Positions 21,501-32,500 of a stretch of DNA of 64,000 bases are shown here, one piece after another. This DNA comes from Lytechinus variegatus (lineage: Eukaryota > Echinodermata > Echinoidea > Temnopleuroida > Toxopneustidae): positions 1,804,001-1,868,000 of the forward strand of contig NC_054757.1 of the NCBI RefSeq assembly GCF_018143015.1, written 5' to 3'. Numbering within the stretch: the stretch's first letter is position 1; every line of letters starts with the position of its first letter. A program made the position numbers and the translations under genes. Below the pieces are notes generated by a model. That model was not told the origin of the DNA, searched no databases, and saw nothing but the letters and a program-made list of their open reading frames with translations.

Positions 21501-23551
21501 TTAAAAAGTGATAAATTTGGCCATCGAAGTCATCCTCCTTCCCATCACGACAACCACCGGTAAATAACTTTGCGATCCATACCCCCTCCTCCTCTCATCC
21601 AGGCGTGGAGGTATCGTATGTGGAGGCCCCATATTCCCTCAAGGGTGTTGCGGTAGGACTGTTTCTCCTAATGTCTGGTGTCGGTAGTTACATCCTAGCT
21701 CAGCTCATCATACTCATCGTCAATGGCATCTCAGGAGCAGGTAATAATAATAATGATAATAATAGGCATTTATATAGAGCCATCTATCTAAAAATATTCT
21801 ATTCCGAGGGGCGTTATTATTATTATCATTACCCCGGCTTTAGCTCGAGCTGCCTTTCAGCGCTCATGCATTCAAGGAATTAATCCTGCCGGGTAACCAA
21901 TCACCTCACCTGGGTCGAGTGCAGCACAATGTGGATAAATTTCTTGTTGAAGGAAATTATGCCATGGCTGGGATTCGAACCCACGACCCTTTGTTTTGAA
22001 ATCAGAAAACTTATCCACTGGGCCATATAACGCTCCACATAGGTATTTATCGGATATGTAGTTATCAGGTAGTTATCGGATCTTATCATCGATTCAAGGA
22101 AGCTAGTAACCTAGGGCCTTTTCACACGTGAATCTTGAATCATCATTGTAATAATGATTGCGATTGTAATCGTGACTGTGATTAACGTTCGTGATTCGAT
22201 CTAATCATGTTCTAGTTTGGTTTCTCACGTGCGAAATATTTGTCATTAACCTTATTTTTCACTGGAATCATCATTCAAATTACGATTTTTTGTTCACCTG
22301 AGTGAAAGGGCGGCTAGTAAAATCATTGATTCGAATTGCTGGAGGTAAGGTATTATTATAAGTCAGAAACGGTGAACGTGAGAGGCCGTTTGTACAATTT
22401 GATCAATGAAACCTATCATTATAGCCACAATTTTTTTTTCTTCATAAAAAAGGATGTTTATTTCTGATCAAAATAGAAGCGTGGCCTATAGCCCCATGTG
22501 CACCAAGACTACACCATTGTATTTAGTTGTTATGCTTATTTTTTTTCTCTTCTCCACTAAGTTTTATTACCTTTTTAATACCTCACAATGATTTCGCTGT
22601 ATCTTGATATACATTTTGACAAACGTTTTTTTAATACATTTTAAAGACATTGCAAATATTGTTTGTATCCGTCATTACTACTTTATCATTGTGCATGGTT
22701 ACGATTATATTTTATTCAAACAAAACATTCTAAAGAGAACTTTGGATCGGTCGTCACTTATTCCTCTTCTTTTCATCTATACATATTTCGTTATTCACTT
22801 CCAAATGATTGTTCAATCATGTTGGAATATCCATCAGACATTTCAGTCAGTGGGCAGGTTCTCCGCTCTATAGCTTCTTTATTCCAAAGTGATTGACTCG
22901 AAAGGTTTGTGCGGACCAAAACACCGCTTTTAATTCGCTCATTGCTGCTCTAAATATTGATCAGACTTCATTTTGTTGGTATCTTCGTCAAGAAGAATCA
23001 TCATCTATTTTAGGTCATCTGTTTAACTTTTATAAATAGTGCGTGTAATATAGGTCAAACTTCTGCTCTAAATATTTTCCCCTGAAAATTTTCTTTGTTT
23101 TCACGCTTTATTTCTGTTTGGGCCAAAATGATTTTATATAAAGATAAAGCTGACGATCTGAGCTTTAGCATGATTATAGTATGATATGTTTTAAAAATAG
23201 ATTTGGTCCGATCAGGTCGAATTCCCACTTTTCATCGGCCATATTTATCTGATTTCTCTTTCAGCTGGTGAGGAATGGTACACTGAAAACCTAAACACAT
23301 CGAGTATGGAATATTTCTACTGCATCCTGGCGGCCATTTTGATTTTGGACATTCTGTACATTTATTTAGTCACGAGAAAATACGAACGCGCTGATTGGGA
23401 AAGTGTGAAGACGAAAGTGACGATGGATGATAAAAACGATGACGATGAAAATGTCGATACGATTTTTGATGACTTTGACGGAGAAAACAGGGAATGCCAA
23501 GAAGAACATACGCTTGAAATGTCAGATACGAGTAGCTTATCCGAAAGATGA
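9239..23551 (+). CDS. POT/SLC15 family transporter, SLC15A4 (peptide/histidine) type
   Basis: Eight coding exons join in phase into 608 residues: 9239-9653, 11552-11765, 15790-15956, 16933-17138, 18193-18379, 19049-19261, 21603-21740 and 23265-23551. All introns are GT-AG. The start is the ATG at 9239 (A at -3); the GTG upstream at 9212 is not used. Family members import di/tripeptides or histidine with protons, SLC15A4 from endolysosomes. Evidence: an N-terminal EREPLF resembling the acidic dileucine signal of SLC15A4; TM1 at about residues 58-78; GGWLGDSWFTRSK (about 115-127), matching the GGWLxDxWLGR block; and in exons 6-7 IPQYTCAGIAD plus APYSLKGVAVGLFLLMSGVG, matching the TM10-11 block. 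Odd: the ExxER proton-coupling motif reads TLVEH (residue 75 is E; the arginine is absent), and the FYxxINxG signature is not preserved in exon 3 (MFCVFYIVYFTAIS). The tail is acidic. A candidate AATAAA lies at 23780. Family assignment is firm; transport activity is open. Confidence 0.9.
11800..12300. other. intron 2 of the transporter: low-complexity, no exon
   Basis: A T/C-rich tract at 11800-11900 is followed by a CTCGCTCGCTTCGCTCACTC motif at about 12067, of the kind scattered elsewhere in the window. Several overlapping open frames here are simple-sequence artefacts. Confidence 0.5.
12478..12650 (+). mobile_element. SINE or retro-copy with a tRNA-Met-like head
   Basis: GTGGTCCAGTGGTTAGAGCA is an A box, CGCATAATCGAAAGG resembles the elongator tRNA-Met anticodon arm (CAT), and GTGAGTTCGAATCCC is a B box. 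About 90 bases of non-tRNA body follow, to a T-run. It lies in intron 2 of the transporter. Confidence 0.6.
12838..12918. repeat. (AAAT)n low-complexity tract
   Basis: Imperfect AAATA/AATA units in intron 2 of the transporter. No other signal is seen nearby. Confidence 0.7.
13533..13700. repeat. T-run/G-run repeat of the GC-bracketed type
   Basis: CAGGCGCGCCGGAAC is followed by a 22-base T run, then GGGGGGGG and later CCCCCCCC. The architecture resembles the hAT-like MITEs at 4852 and 45711, but clear inverted ends are not visible. Confidence 0.4.
15005..15290. repeat. G/C-run repeat (hAT-like MITE relative)
   Basis: GGGGGGCAC, then GGGGGGGGGGCAAAAT, TTGCCCCCC repeated, and an end of CCCCCGCTTCCGGCGCCCTTG, which resembles the GCTTCCGCCGCC end of the 4852-5060 element. 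The left end is not clear. Confidence 0.45.
15420..15745. repeat. (CTTT)n microsatellite array before a transporter exon
   Basis: More than 300 bases of CTTT with ATTC and CTTC variants, including an internal duplication (CTTTCTTTCATT blocks at about 15480-15540 and 15605-15690). It runs up to about 45 bases before the splice acceptor of transporter exon 3 (15789). The serine/phenylalanine/leucine-rich frames across it are artefacts. Confidence 0.95.
16547..16785. mobile_element. TA/TT-flanked CACTGTAAAA element, second copy
   Basis: It begins CACTGTAAAAACTGTGGTGT and ends ACCACAGTTTTTGCTGTG. It aligns along its whole length with 6982-7218 with few differences. The flanks here are TT rather than TA. 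It lies in intron 3 of the transporter. Confidence 0.8.
17162..17480. mobile_element. GTCGAC-rich element just after transporter exon 4
   Basis: Degenerate inverted ends TTTAAGTGGCC / GGCACTTTAA enclose four GTCGAC hexamers (17232, 17385, 17416, 17426) and repeated GATATGTTATC / GATAACGTATC words. It begins about 24 bases after the exon 4 donor. It has no coding potential. Confidence 0.5.
17760..17985. repeat. A-run/G-run repeat with CACCCC words
   Basis: CAGCACCCCCGAGGAC, then a T-run, GGGGGGGGGGG and TGCTTCAGCACCCCTGCTTC. This is the same style as the other G/C-run repeats. It lies in intron 4 of the transporter. Confidence 0.4.
18620..18975 (+). mobile_element. 3' end of a CR1/L2-type LINE
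   Basis: The frame ending at 18824 reads KWNRLPFTIRQSP then SFKKSPKTLLF and a stop, the typical last residues of a CR1/L2-class reverse transcriptase (WNxLPxxIRxSxxxxxFKxxLKTxLF). After the stop comes a short 3' UTR with GTGAGCGCTTTGGGCC and a TATCATTATTA tail. It is 5'-truncated, inserted in intron 5 of the transporter, and ends about 75 bases before the exon 6 acceptor at 19048. Confidence 0.7.
19660..20870. mobile_element. TTAA-flanked 1.2-kb non-autonomous DNA transposon
   Basis: The ends CCCTAAAAAGACTGGG and CCCAGTCTTTTTAGCG are inverted repeats, followed inward by G-runs and C-runs. It is flanked by TTAA at 19656-19659 and 20871-20874. A block of about 180 bases (AATATGCAAATTTTTATC ... 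TTAGTAATTACTAAATAT) occurs twice, at about 19860-20040 and 20230-20408. No transposase frame is seen. It lies in intron 6 of the transporter. Confidence 0.75.
20875..21466. mobile_element. TTAA element with long inverted repeats (AGGTCAAGTCCACCCC ends)
   Basis: The left end AGGTCAAGTCCACCCC and right end GGGGTGGACTTGTCCA sit between TTAA at 20871-20874 and 21467-21470. The arms pair over 150 bases or more (AAATCGGATGTAAAAT / ATTTTACATCCGATTT). It shares its left TTAA with the right end of the preceding element. Copies lie at 31534-32124 and 44169-44725, with a partial one at about 62245-62640. Confidence 0.8.
21742..22042 (-). mobile_element. tRNA-headed SINE abutting transporter exon 7
   Basis: Minus-strand SINE. 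The head at 22042-21960 carries GGCCCAGTGGATAAG and GTGGGTTCGAATCCCAGCC. The body GCACTCGACCCAGGTGAGG follows, then a GGCTATAT tail with (TTA)n at 21742-21765. The tail starts at the very first intron bases after exon 7, so the 5' splice site GTAATAAT is made of, or merged with, SINE tail. Confidence 0.8.
22110..22320. mobile_element. MITE with GGGCCTTTTCACAC ends
   Basis: The left GGGCCTTTTCACACGTGAAT and right GTGAAAGGGCGGC ends are inverted, with ATCATCATTGTAATAATGAT inside. An inverted copy of the same unit lies at about 40868-41052 in the first intron of the plus-strand reductase. Confidence 0.6.
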
Positions 23552-24221
23552 CGTCACGTCACTCACCATCAACCTTAAATGTACTAGCACCACGAAAAGG
23601 ACAGGAATGGTTTAACTTATAGAATAGCTTTACTTATGATAGAAGAGTTTAGTTTGGTCCTGAGGATAATGGTAACCTCAATATTATAACATACTGTGTC
23701 TTGAATAACAAATTACGTTTGAAATAACAGGGGCCGTAATAATTCTCAGACTTGAGACTCGTTATGTTATTTTGAAAAAAATAAATAAATAAACAAACGC
23801 AACCACAGGACCGACGCATTCTTTACAGTAAATTTTACTGCAAATGTTATCAGCCCCTTAAAAGCTGTCATAAGGATTATTGCTGTATTCTTTTGTGATC
23901 AATGGGATTTTTAACCAAAAAATAAAATGAATCTAAAAAAATTAGTAGATATAAGTTAGGCCTACTTATCCTGGGTTCGAGTTCAATTTTTTTTTTCATT
24001 TCCATCCGAAGTGGATAAAAAGGACTATTTAGAATCCTTTCCCGCTTCTTTCCAAATATGGGACAAAAACCAAATTCTTAATTTCTAAGAGCGTAAGGCT
24101 CCTTACAATTGATAGCTTTATCCATCATAAATTCAGAATGCCCTAAGAATGTCTGAATGGCAAGCCTTTAATATCATGGCCTGGACAAACTATCTTTACT
24201 CTACCTTGCTTTCCTATGTTA

Positions 24222-24588
24222 TGGAGGAGCCGTGGTGTAGTGGTTCTGACTCTCGCCTTGTAAACAGAGGGTCGTGTGTTCGAATCCCACCGCGGTCTGG
24301 CGTCCTTTGGCAAGGCGTTAATCCACACTTTGCCACTCTCGACCCAGGTGCTAAATGGGTACCCGGTAGGATGTGAAAGTCATTGTAGCTTGTCCAGTAT
24401 TGTGTGCGCCTCACAGGCGACTGACTGGAATACTCCCCAGGGAGTGGAGGATGTGCACACATTGTGTGCGGGAATGACTGATTGAATCCGATGACCGGGG
24501 TAATAATATATCTGTAAAGCGCTTAGAAACGTCGTTCCGATGGATTAAGCGCTATATAAAAGCGGATTATTATTATTATTATTATGGC
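24222..24588 (+). mobile_element. tRNA-headed SINE, second subfamily
   Basis: The head is GAGCCGTGGTGTAGTGGTTC ... GTTCGAATCCCACCGCGGTC. The body carries GACCCAGGTGCTAAATGGGT and ends CTGTAAAGCGCTTAGAAACG ... AAGCGCTATATAAAAGCGG followed by (ATT)n. A 3' fragment of the same subfamily lies at 40490-40555. Confidence 0.8.
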
Positions 24589-24691
24589 AACTCCTGATCG
24601 ATAGCTCTATCAGTCACCAGTGGTGATCAGTATAACATGACACGTTTTGACAGAGAGAGACCAGTTTCCATTCGCGATGAAGGAGATTCCA

Positions 24692-24968
24692 GGAGCCCAG
24701 TGTCTTACAAAGAGTTACGACTGATCCAGTCAATCGTAATTATGGAAATCCATAAGTGTCATAATTTTTTTCTACAGGTAATTTACACAATGTCTTTAGT
24801 AAACAAATAGAAGCACAGTGAATTTCGAGAAAGCATTGAATGCCTGACTATACATTATAATTAGAAAACATTTTGAACAAACGTGCATAATTATAGATGT
24901 TGACGTTGCTGGCCGTCCATAGTTGTGATTGATGGGATCAATCGTAACTTTTGTAAGACGGGGCCCAA
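24692..24968. mobile_element. MITE with CTTACAAAGAGTTACGA ends
   Basis: The left TCTTACAAAGAGTTACGA and right CGTAACTTTTGTAAGACG ends are inverted, followed on the right by GGGGCCC. The same unit at 52123-52393 has the cleaner ends GGCCCCGTCTTACAAAGAGT and ACTCTTTGTAAGACCGGGCC. Confidence 0.65.
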
Positions 24969-24999
24969 GAAGTGAGATCTATCATCACTGGTTTATCAG

Positions 25000-25905
25000 T
25001 CGTGGGTGGCGACAAACGTTTGAAAGGCGGGGGAAGGGAGGTATGGGTGTCACTGAATAGTCAGAACGTTCTTGACATTGTGTACCATGGGTCGGAAATC
25101 GCGGAAAAAAGAGAAAATAAAATGCAAGCGAAAGAATAGATCATTCGTAATATAACATACAACTTTGTTTATTCAACTTTTACTACAATTTTTCAATATC
25201 AAACTAATAAATCTAACCAAATCAACCAACCTGCACTGTCTCTATAAATCCATTTCATTGTTTTATTTGTTATCCTCTATATTGAGAACCCCTTTACACG
25301 CTCAAAAGTAACCTATTACAAAACAGACATCGAATAAATGTTAATAGGTAAATAGTAAATGCGAACTGCATGGTAAGCATATTTCCATTCCTATTATTTT
25401 CAAACAATCATTTCTGCAACATGTATAACTTTGTAGGTATAATCTAGGCCTAGGTGGTATACACTGATAATTTATTATAAGTTACACGTGTTTCTAACAT
25501 TTCAAGGATATTCGCCATACAATTATATTTTTTTTCATTTCATTATTTTGTAGCCTAAACATCATCTGGAAGAATCTCTTCTTTATATGGAAGAATCTTT
25601 CCTTCATCATTGGTTTAAAGTGTAAAGACATAACAGAACCCTTCACATATACAATTTACAGAGTTGCTTGTCTGCTGGATATTAAATGGGGTCACCCTCC
25701 AATTGATCTGTCCTTTTTATTTCACTTAGGAGCAACAATGATTAAATTGATGATGTTATATCCCGACTTTTTTTGTATTTTAGTATACGAAATTATGTTG
25801 ATTCAATATTATCCTATAACAAAAAAAAACAACGGATTCAATCATTATATTAATTGCTGAAACTTGTTTCATTATAAGGGAGACGTACCATACATGGAAC
25901 TGGGG
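25000..25905. other. intergenic, no gene recognised
   Basis: AT-rich spacer between the convergent transporter and reductase genes. No supportable coding or RNA feature was found. Confidence 0.5.
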
Positions 25906-25911
25906 CCCGTT

Positions 25912-26049
25912 GCAGAAAGAGTTGCGTTTAAACGCAAGTCAAAAAAATCAATCGCAAGTCAAAAATGCGCGCTGTTGATTGGTTGAAAATCAAGTTGCGC
26001 ATGATTTTTAGAGTTGCGTTTGATTGCAACTCTTTCTGCAACGGGCCCC
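25912..26049. mobile_element. GGGGCCCGTTGCAGAAAGAG hairpin MITE
   Basis: The ends GGGGCCCGTTGCAGAAAGAG and CTCTTTCTGCAACGGGCCCC are perfect inverses. A second copy in the opposite orientation lies 72 bases away. Confidence 0.75.
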
Positions 26050-26121
26050 TGATTGAAGTATGAAATAATATCATATCGTATATTAACGTAACAAAAGAGA
26101 GAGAGGGATATAACATAATCA

Positions 26122-26268
26122 GGGGCCCGTTGCAGAAAGAGTTGCAATCAAACGCAACTCTAAAAATCACGCGCAACTTGATTTTCAACCAATCAACAGC
26201 GCGCCTTTGGGACTTGCGATTGATTTTTTGACTTGCGTTTAAACGCGACTCTTTCTGCAACAGGCCCC
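26122..26268. mobile_element. second GGGGCCCGTTGCAGAAAGAG MITE, inverted relative to the first
   Basis: Same ends (right end worn to CTGCAACAGGCCCC) and the same interior as 25912-26049, read in reverse complement. The two copies together can form a large inverted repeat. Confidence 0.75.
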
Positions 26269-26501
26269 CTCCACCTAATGAATATTCACGATTTACGTGC
26301 ATATATCTGTTAACACTAAAATAGTGCTGAGCTTAAAAATTCAGTATCAACTTTGACATGTTTGTTATCAGATTTTGATGAATTTTCAGCATTTTGTTTG
26401 GTGAATTTGATTCTGTATAATTAGGATATGATTTTTTCAGCCCACAGTACCCCTTTATTTTCCATCTTTCGTTGAATTTTGTCATGGACTTCTGAAGTCC
26501 T

Positions 26502-29500
26502 CTAGTTTTGACCAGCGAATGGATAGTACTTCATGTTCTTCATCCTGCAATTAACAAAGTGTAAAAAGGAGATGAATTATTTTTCAGTAAAAATGAACTC
26601 TTAAAGAAATCTGGCCTCTAAGAATATTTTTCTTTATATTCATAAAAAAAGTTCGTGATCGTATGCAGAATTATGTTTTTCCTATAGGGCAATATAAGAT
26701 CATGAAGACAGATGATATATGTTAGTGATCAAGCGAAGAAAGCAAGCTGTTAAAACTTTATCATGTTCATTGCATGTCAGCATGCTCATTGCTGAAATTC
26801 AAGGATACGATGCACAGTACTAACGTCTGATTTACTTTCTTCTTATCTAATTTTTTTTGTTCATATGAGAGACGTGCTGCACTGCAGGTATTGTGTAATT
26901 CGCTATAATATTTGAAGTATTATTGCTGTTATTATTATCAATACTTTCGATGAACTTTAGTGATCTGTGCAAATTGAATTATCAACGTAGGTTTTGAAGA
27001 ACCTTTATGTACCAGCCACTGGCGGATTTTTAGAACGGAAATTTGCCTTCATAACTGAGGACAGTGTATTGCTTGTCAAAAAAATTATAGAACAAAATCA
27101 CCTCCATTTTGCAATGATAACCTATTTTGGCTTGACAAATTATTCCTACAACAAAATACCCGCCCCCGTTCGGAAAATCCTGGATCTGTCCCTGCATGGT
27201 GTCAGCCACCAGTCCTATACTCAACGCAATATCCTTGAAATATCTTTCAAAGAAGCACATCAATATACCGAATATGATACAAACGAAAACAACACAACGA
27301 ATAAGAAATCCAGATAATTTAATACATTTGATATCATGCAAATTTGTTGAAATGGTGAAGATCGAAGTCAAACTTTTTGTGACGATTATCGCATCGTGGA
27401 AAATTTATTTTTCAGCAACGTAGATTATTTGTGTGCATGGGTGCTTCACATCTCTTTCTAAACCATAAAATACTTTTAGAAGCGATGTTAAATAACAACT
27501 TACGGGATGAAATTCATGAGTCTGTAGTTCTTGTTCAGATTGGCCAGAACTTGGCAATCTTCCTCCGTCAGTTGGAAGCTTTGAGCCTATATTTGATAAC
27601 ATAATATTCAAATCCGGAATTATTTATTTTTAATTTATCTTAATATAGACTAATTTCAATTATTGTAACGCCCCCCATTCTTGTCACTATTCCCAAATGT
27701 GCATGCGTATGCCCTAAATATCTATGATGTTGAGGTAACAAAATACGGTTACACTTCGTAATTCCGAAGGTTCGTAACTCCGAAACACGTAAATTGCCTA
27801 TACCTCGATGTTCGTTAATCCGAAAACGAAAAAGGGTTCGTTAATCCGAACATTTGTGGCGTAATTCCGAAGGTTCGTTAATCCGAAAAGGAAATGAGAG
27901 TCGTAATTCCGAAGGTTCGTTATAGTTCGAAAACGAAATGAACAACGAACCTCATTTTGTTTTCGGATAAACGAACCTTCGGAACAACGAACCTTATTTC
28001 GTTTTCGAATTAACGAACGTTCGGAACAACGAACCTCATTTCGTTTTCGGATTGTCGAACCTTCGGAACAACGAACCTTGTTTCGCTTTCGCATCAACGA
28101 ACCTTCGGAATATCCGAATCTTCGAAATAACGAAGCTTCGGAATTACGAATGTATACGACAAAATACTTATGTTTCAATTGATAAACTATGCGATAATTA
28201 ACTAAAAAATGGTTTTGATCGAGTGCCCAAACAACAATACTTGCATTTTTTTTTGGGGGGGAGGGGGTGATATGAAACCACCTTTTAAGAATGGAATTGG
28301 CTGAAAACTTCCCCTATAGCTTTTTGATATCATATTTATAGGATAAATGTTTTTAAATAAGATAAAAAGAGATAGGCGATTTATGGATTAAAGAAATTAA
28401 ATTATGATTTTTCACAGAGAAAAAATGCAATTACACTTTTGTGTTATTGGCATGTGAGATAATACTCTAATATTATTGCTTCACATAATTGACAGGTAAG
28501 GTTTGATTTTGGGTATTATAATTAGATACGTTTAAAGGACTGACGTCGTATTTCAAATAAATAATCAGTTTGATTTGGAGAACTTACATCGAAATTCTGT
28601 TTGATTCTCGATGGCGTGACGCTCTTTGGGACGACGGCCACGCCCCTTTGAAGCTGATACCTAATTAGTACCTGAGCAGGAGACACGCCCCTTTTCTTCG
28701 CGATACCGCAGATGGTAGGGTCTTCCATTAAGACTGGATCCGTGGGAGCTCTTTGAAAAGTTAAATATACAAAATATTTATATCTATATACTCTATAAAT
28801 ACATGTAGTTCTACTTCGTGTTTTGTTAATTATTGATAAAGTGGTTTCACTTGTGAATCGATTGTGCAAGTAATTAATAGTAATAATGAAAAAAATACAT
28901 TGATTTACAAAATTCAGAGTACACTACACTCATTGAATGAAATAGAGTAAAATGAGATAAAAAGAGAAAGAAAGAAGGTGAAGAAGAAAAAGGGAAAAAG
29001 AAGAAGGAGAAAGAAGAAGAAGAAAAGAAAAAGTAGATGAAGAAGAGATGGGAAATGGTTGGAGAAGAAAAGAAAAGAGTAACATGAGGTATTTTTTGAA
29101 AGTATCATAACTTTGAATATTATATGGCAACTACCATGGTAACAGGCTCAGCAGCCAATCAAAATCAAGGGTTTCATGGCAGTTACAAAGTTAGAATAGT
29201 TGTAAGTCTTTATGAAACACGCCTCTGGATTTCGGAAATCTGTATGACATAATAATAATAATACCAACATGCTTATATAGCGCATATCACTGCCAAATGC
29301 GTCCCTATACGCTTAATTGGATATTATTACCCTGGCTTTAGCCTCGCAGCCTTTTGCGATGGCATTTCTAGGAATAAATTCCTGCCAGGTACCCATTTAC
29401 CTCACCTGGGTCGAGTGCAGCACAATGTGGATGAATTTCTTGCTGAAGAAAATTACGCCATTGCTGGGATTCCAACGACCCTCGACCCTCTGTTTCAAAG

Positions 29501-32500
29501 TCTGAAGACTAATCCACTGGGCCACAACGCTCCACATAAACATAAATAAGTGAAATAATAATTAGGTTTACCTTTCTTGAAATACCCTATTAGGTGAACC
29601 TAACGGACTGTAGGCGGTCACGGAGATACCATTCTTTCTACAGAACTCAATTAGCTCTACCTGAGCCAAGAAGGGATGACTTTCAATCTAGAAAACGAAT
29701 AATATGGTATAAGATAAAGTGTTTTTGTAACATATTTGACCAAGGTGTTTCGAAATTTAATTGAGCTCATATAAATTCTTATGAATCACTAAACATGATA
29801 GAATGTAGATAGAAAGAAAAAAACTTCAGAGAAATTAGCCGAATAACTAATCTAAAAATTAGAACAATGTGGTACCTATCAAGGGGGGAAAACAAAACAA
29901 ATAAATAAAAATATGAAGAAATAAGAAAGAAAGAAAGAAAGAAGGACATTAATAAATTGAAAGCAAATTGTTCTCTTAAATGACGCAAAATGCCATCTCC
30001 GCATCATCGAATATTATCATTAGCATGTTGTGTACTGGTTGGAAAGCTTAGTCTGAGATACAAAGGGTCATTATATAAGAATTTTATGATTATGATTATC
30101 ATTGTTGGTAATAAATTTGTGTCATGACTTGTTATACCTGTAGGTTAGCGATCGGATGCTTCGGTGGAAGGTCGAGAACGCGCTGGATCTGAGACTGGGT
30201 GAAGTTTGACACCCCAATGTTTCGTACCAGCCCCTTATCAACGAGAGATTCCATAACCTGAGAAAGAGAAAGAGATAGAGAGAGAAAAAAATGAGATAAC
30301 AGGACTTGAACTAGATATTTGGAAATGATGTGGATTAACGAAGAATCATTAAAACTTAAAAATAAGACAACTTTAGTTTATGGTTTTGTTAGGAAAATGG
30401 CGGCGATTATTATTAGAATGAAGTTCATTCACAATGAAAGATATATTTTGACTTTGAACAATGCGCATGCTCAAATAAAGTAAGATCTTTGTAATAACAA
30501 AAGGTTAAAACAGAACTGATTGTGTCTTACAAATATTTCGGTAAATCTTGTACTGATCGTTCAGTAAGCTGCATGGCTGACTCTCAAGTAAAAAACATTA
30601 GGATAGGTTGAATGAAAAGAAAGATGAAGCCATCGTCATATTGAAAATTCATCAAATTATTATGTAAAATATTATAATAACAATATTTCTTAACAAATAT
30701 TAATATCTTGTTTTATCCATTTTATTTAATATTAACTATATGTAATGATGAACTAAACCTTTAAAGGGAAAGTCAACTTTGTGTGGTCTCTCATTGACTG
30801 TTTGTTATAAATACATAGTCTTAAAATATACGTTTTTTATAATACTACAAACAATAAATCGACCTATAATTGCATTTGTATAGAGAAACAGAAATGTTTT
30901 GAGAGGAAAAGTAATGGTTTTGCTACTTGGTAACATAATTATTGCGGTGTAAATGTATTAAGTATTTTAATTAGCATGTTATCATTCAAGTGGGTCTATA
31001 TTACTAGACTACACATGCATTATGGGTCAGGAAACTGGCCATGTATGAGTAGTTGAGGACTCGAGATGGTGCTATTGGTTCGTATCTGCTTTAAAACTGA
31101 TTTCCATACCCTCCAGGTATCGACATAATCGATAGTATCGTCTCCGATTAACAGTCCATTATCGTCCAGGGGAAGTGGTCCTTTGCCGCTCTGTACAGGA
31201 GAAATAATTTAATTAAAATTAAAACAGATCTTAAATTAATTGACTCGTCACACATAAATCATGTATCAGCTACTCTTCTACCCTACACACTGTAAAACTG
31301 TGGTCACCATTTTGACCCCAGTTGGTTTGTTCGTATAGAACCACACCATGAAGTGTTAAATTGCACCCTATATCTGTATATCATGTATTATTGAGACTGA
31401 ACATAACACCAATGAGTGTAAAGTAACAGTTACACGTGAACGTGTTTTGATAACACCCGTGTGTGTAAAACTTACACCAGAAATTTAAGGGCATGGAGTA
31501 ATAGGACAAATAACATGGTTTAGTGTTCATTAAAGGACAAGTCCACCCCAACAAAAACTTGGTTTGGATAAAAAGAGAAAAATTCAACAAGCATATCACT
31601 GAAAATTTCATCAAAATCGGATGTAAAATAAGAAAGTTATGGCATTTTAAAGTTTCACTTATTTTTAAAAAACAGTTTTATGCACATCTCGGTCGGTATG
31701 CAAATGAGGAATTGATGACATCACTCACTCATTTCTTTTGTATTTTATTATATGAAATATTTTTATTTTCTTGTCATTGTCATGTGAAATGAAGTTTCAT
31801 TCCTCCCTGAACACGTGGAATTCCATCATTTTAACATTTGTGCTTCAGGCAAGGGGGTCCTAATCGTCAAATTCGTAAAAATTGAAATATTGTATAATTC
31901 AAACAATAAAAAACAAAAGAAATAGTGAGTGAGTGACATCATCGACTCTCTCATTTGGATGTAACTGGCTCGTTCATATAACTATTTTGTTAAAAATAAG
32001 CGAAACTTTGAAATGTCATAACTTTCTTATTTTACATCCGATTTTGATGAAATTTTCATCGTTGTGCTTGTCTGATTTTTCTCTACTGATTCAAATTAAC
32101 ATTTTTCTGAGGTGGACTTGACCTTTAATAAACATTACAGTTTTTTGCCGTGCATTACAGTTTTTTTAGCACTTTTCTGAGAACGTAAGAATGAGGGGCC
32201 ACACAAGAATATTCATTATGATCTCTCTCGAGTCCATGTTTTTAATGTTTCAAACTTTTGGCTGCAGGTCTCTTTTTTGTAACTGGCTCGTTTAATCTAT
32301 TGAAATTAAAAAGCAATACTTTAACCTACGCTGGTGTGTGGCAAATCCCCAAATCCTTTTAACATTTATGCATATTTTTTTCAAGAAACACAATTTTTTT
32401 ATATCAATTAAGAAAATGGAATGAATCTTAAAAGGGCTTGTCATATTATGCCCGCGAGGCTAAAATCCCCTTATCTCGCTCAGCGCCAAATTGCTACTAA

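Noticed and set aside
27748-28160. CRISPR-like array of short repeats
   Set aside because: Repeats are imperfect, change orientation and lack unique spacers; the DNA is eukaryotic.
27798-28178. 126-codon arginine/serine-rich repeat protein
   Set aside because: Translation of the palindromic TTCGGAATTACG array; periodicity is at the DNA level.
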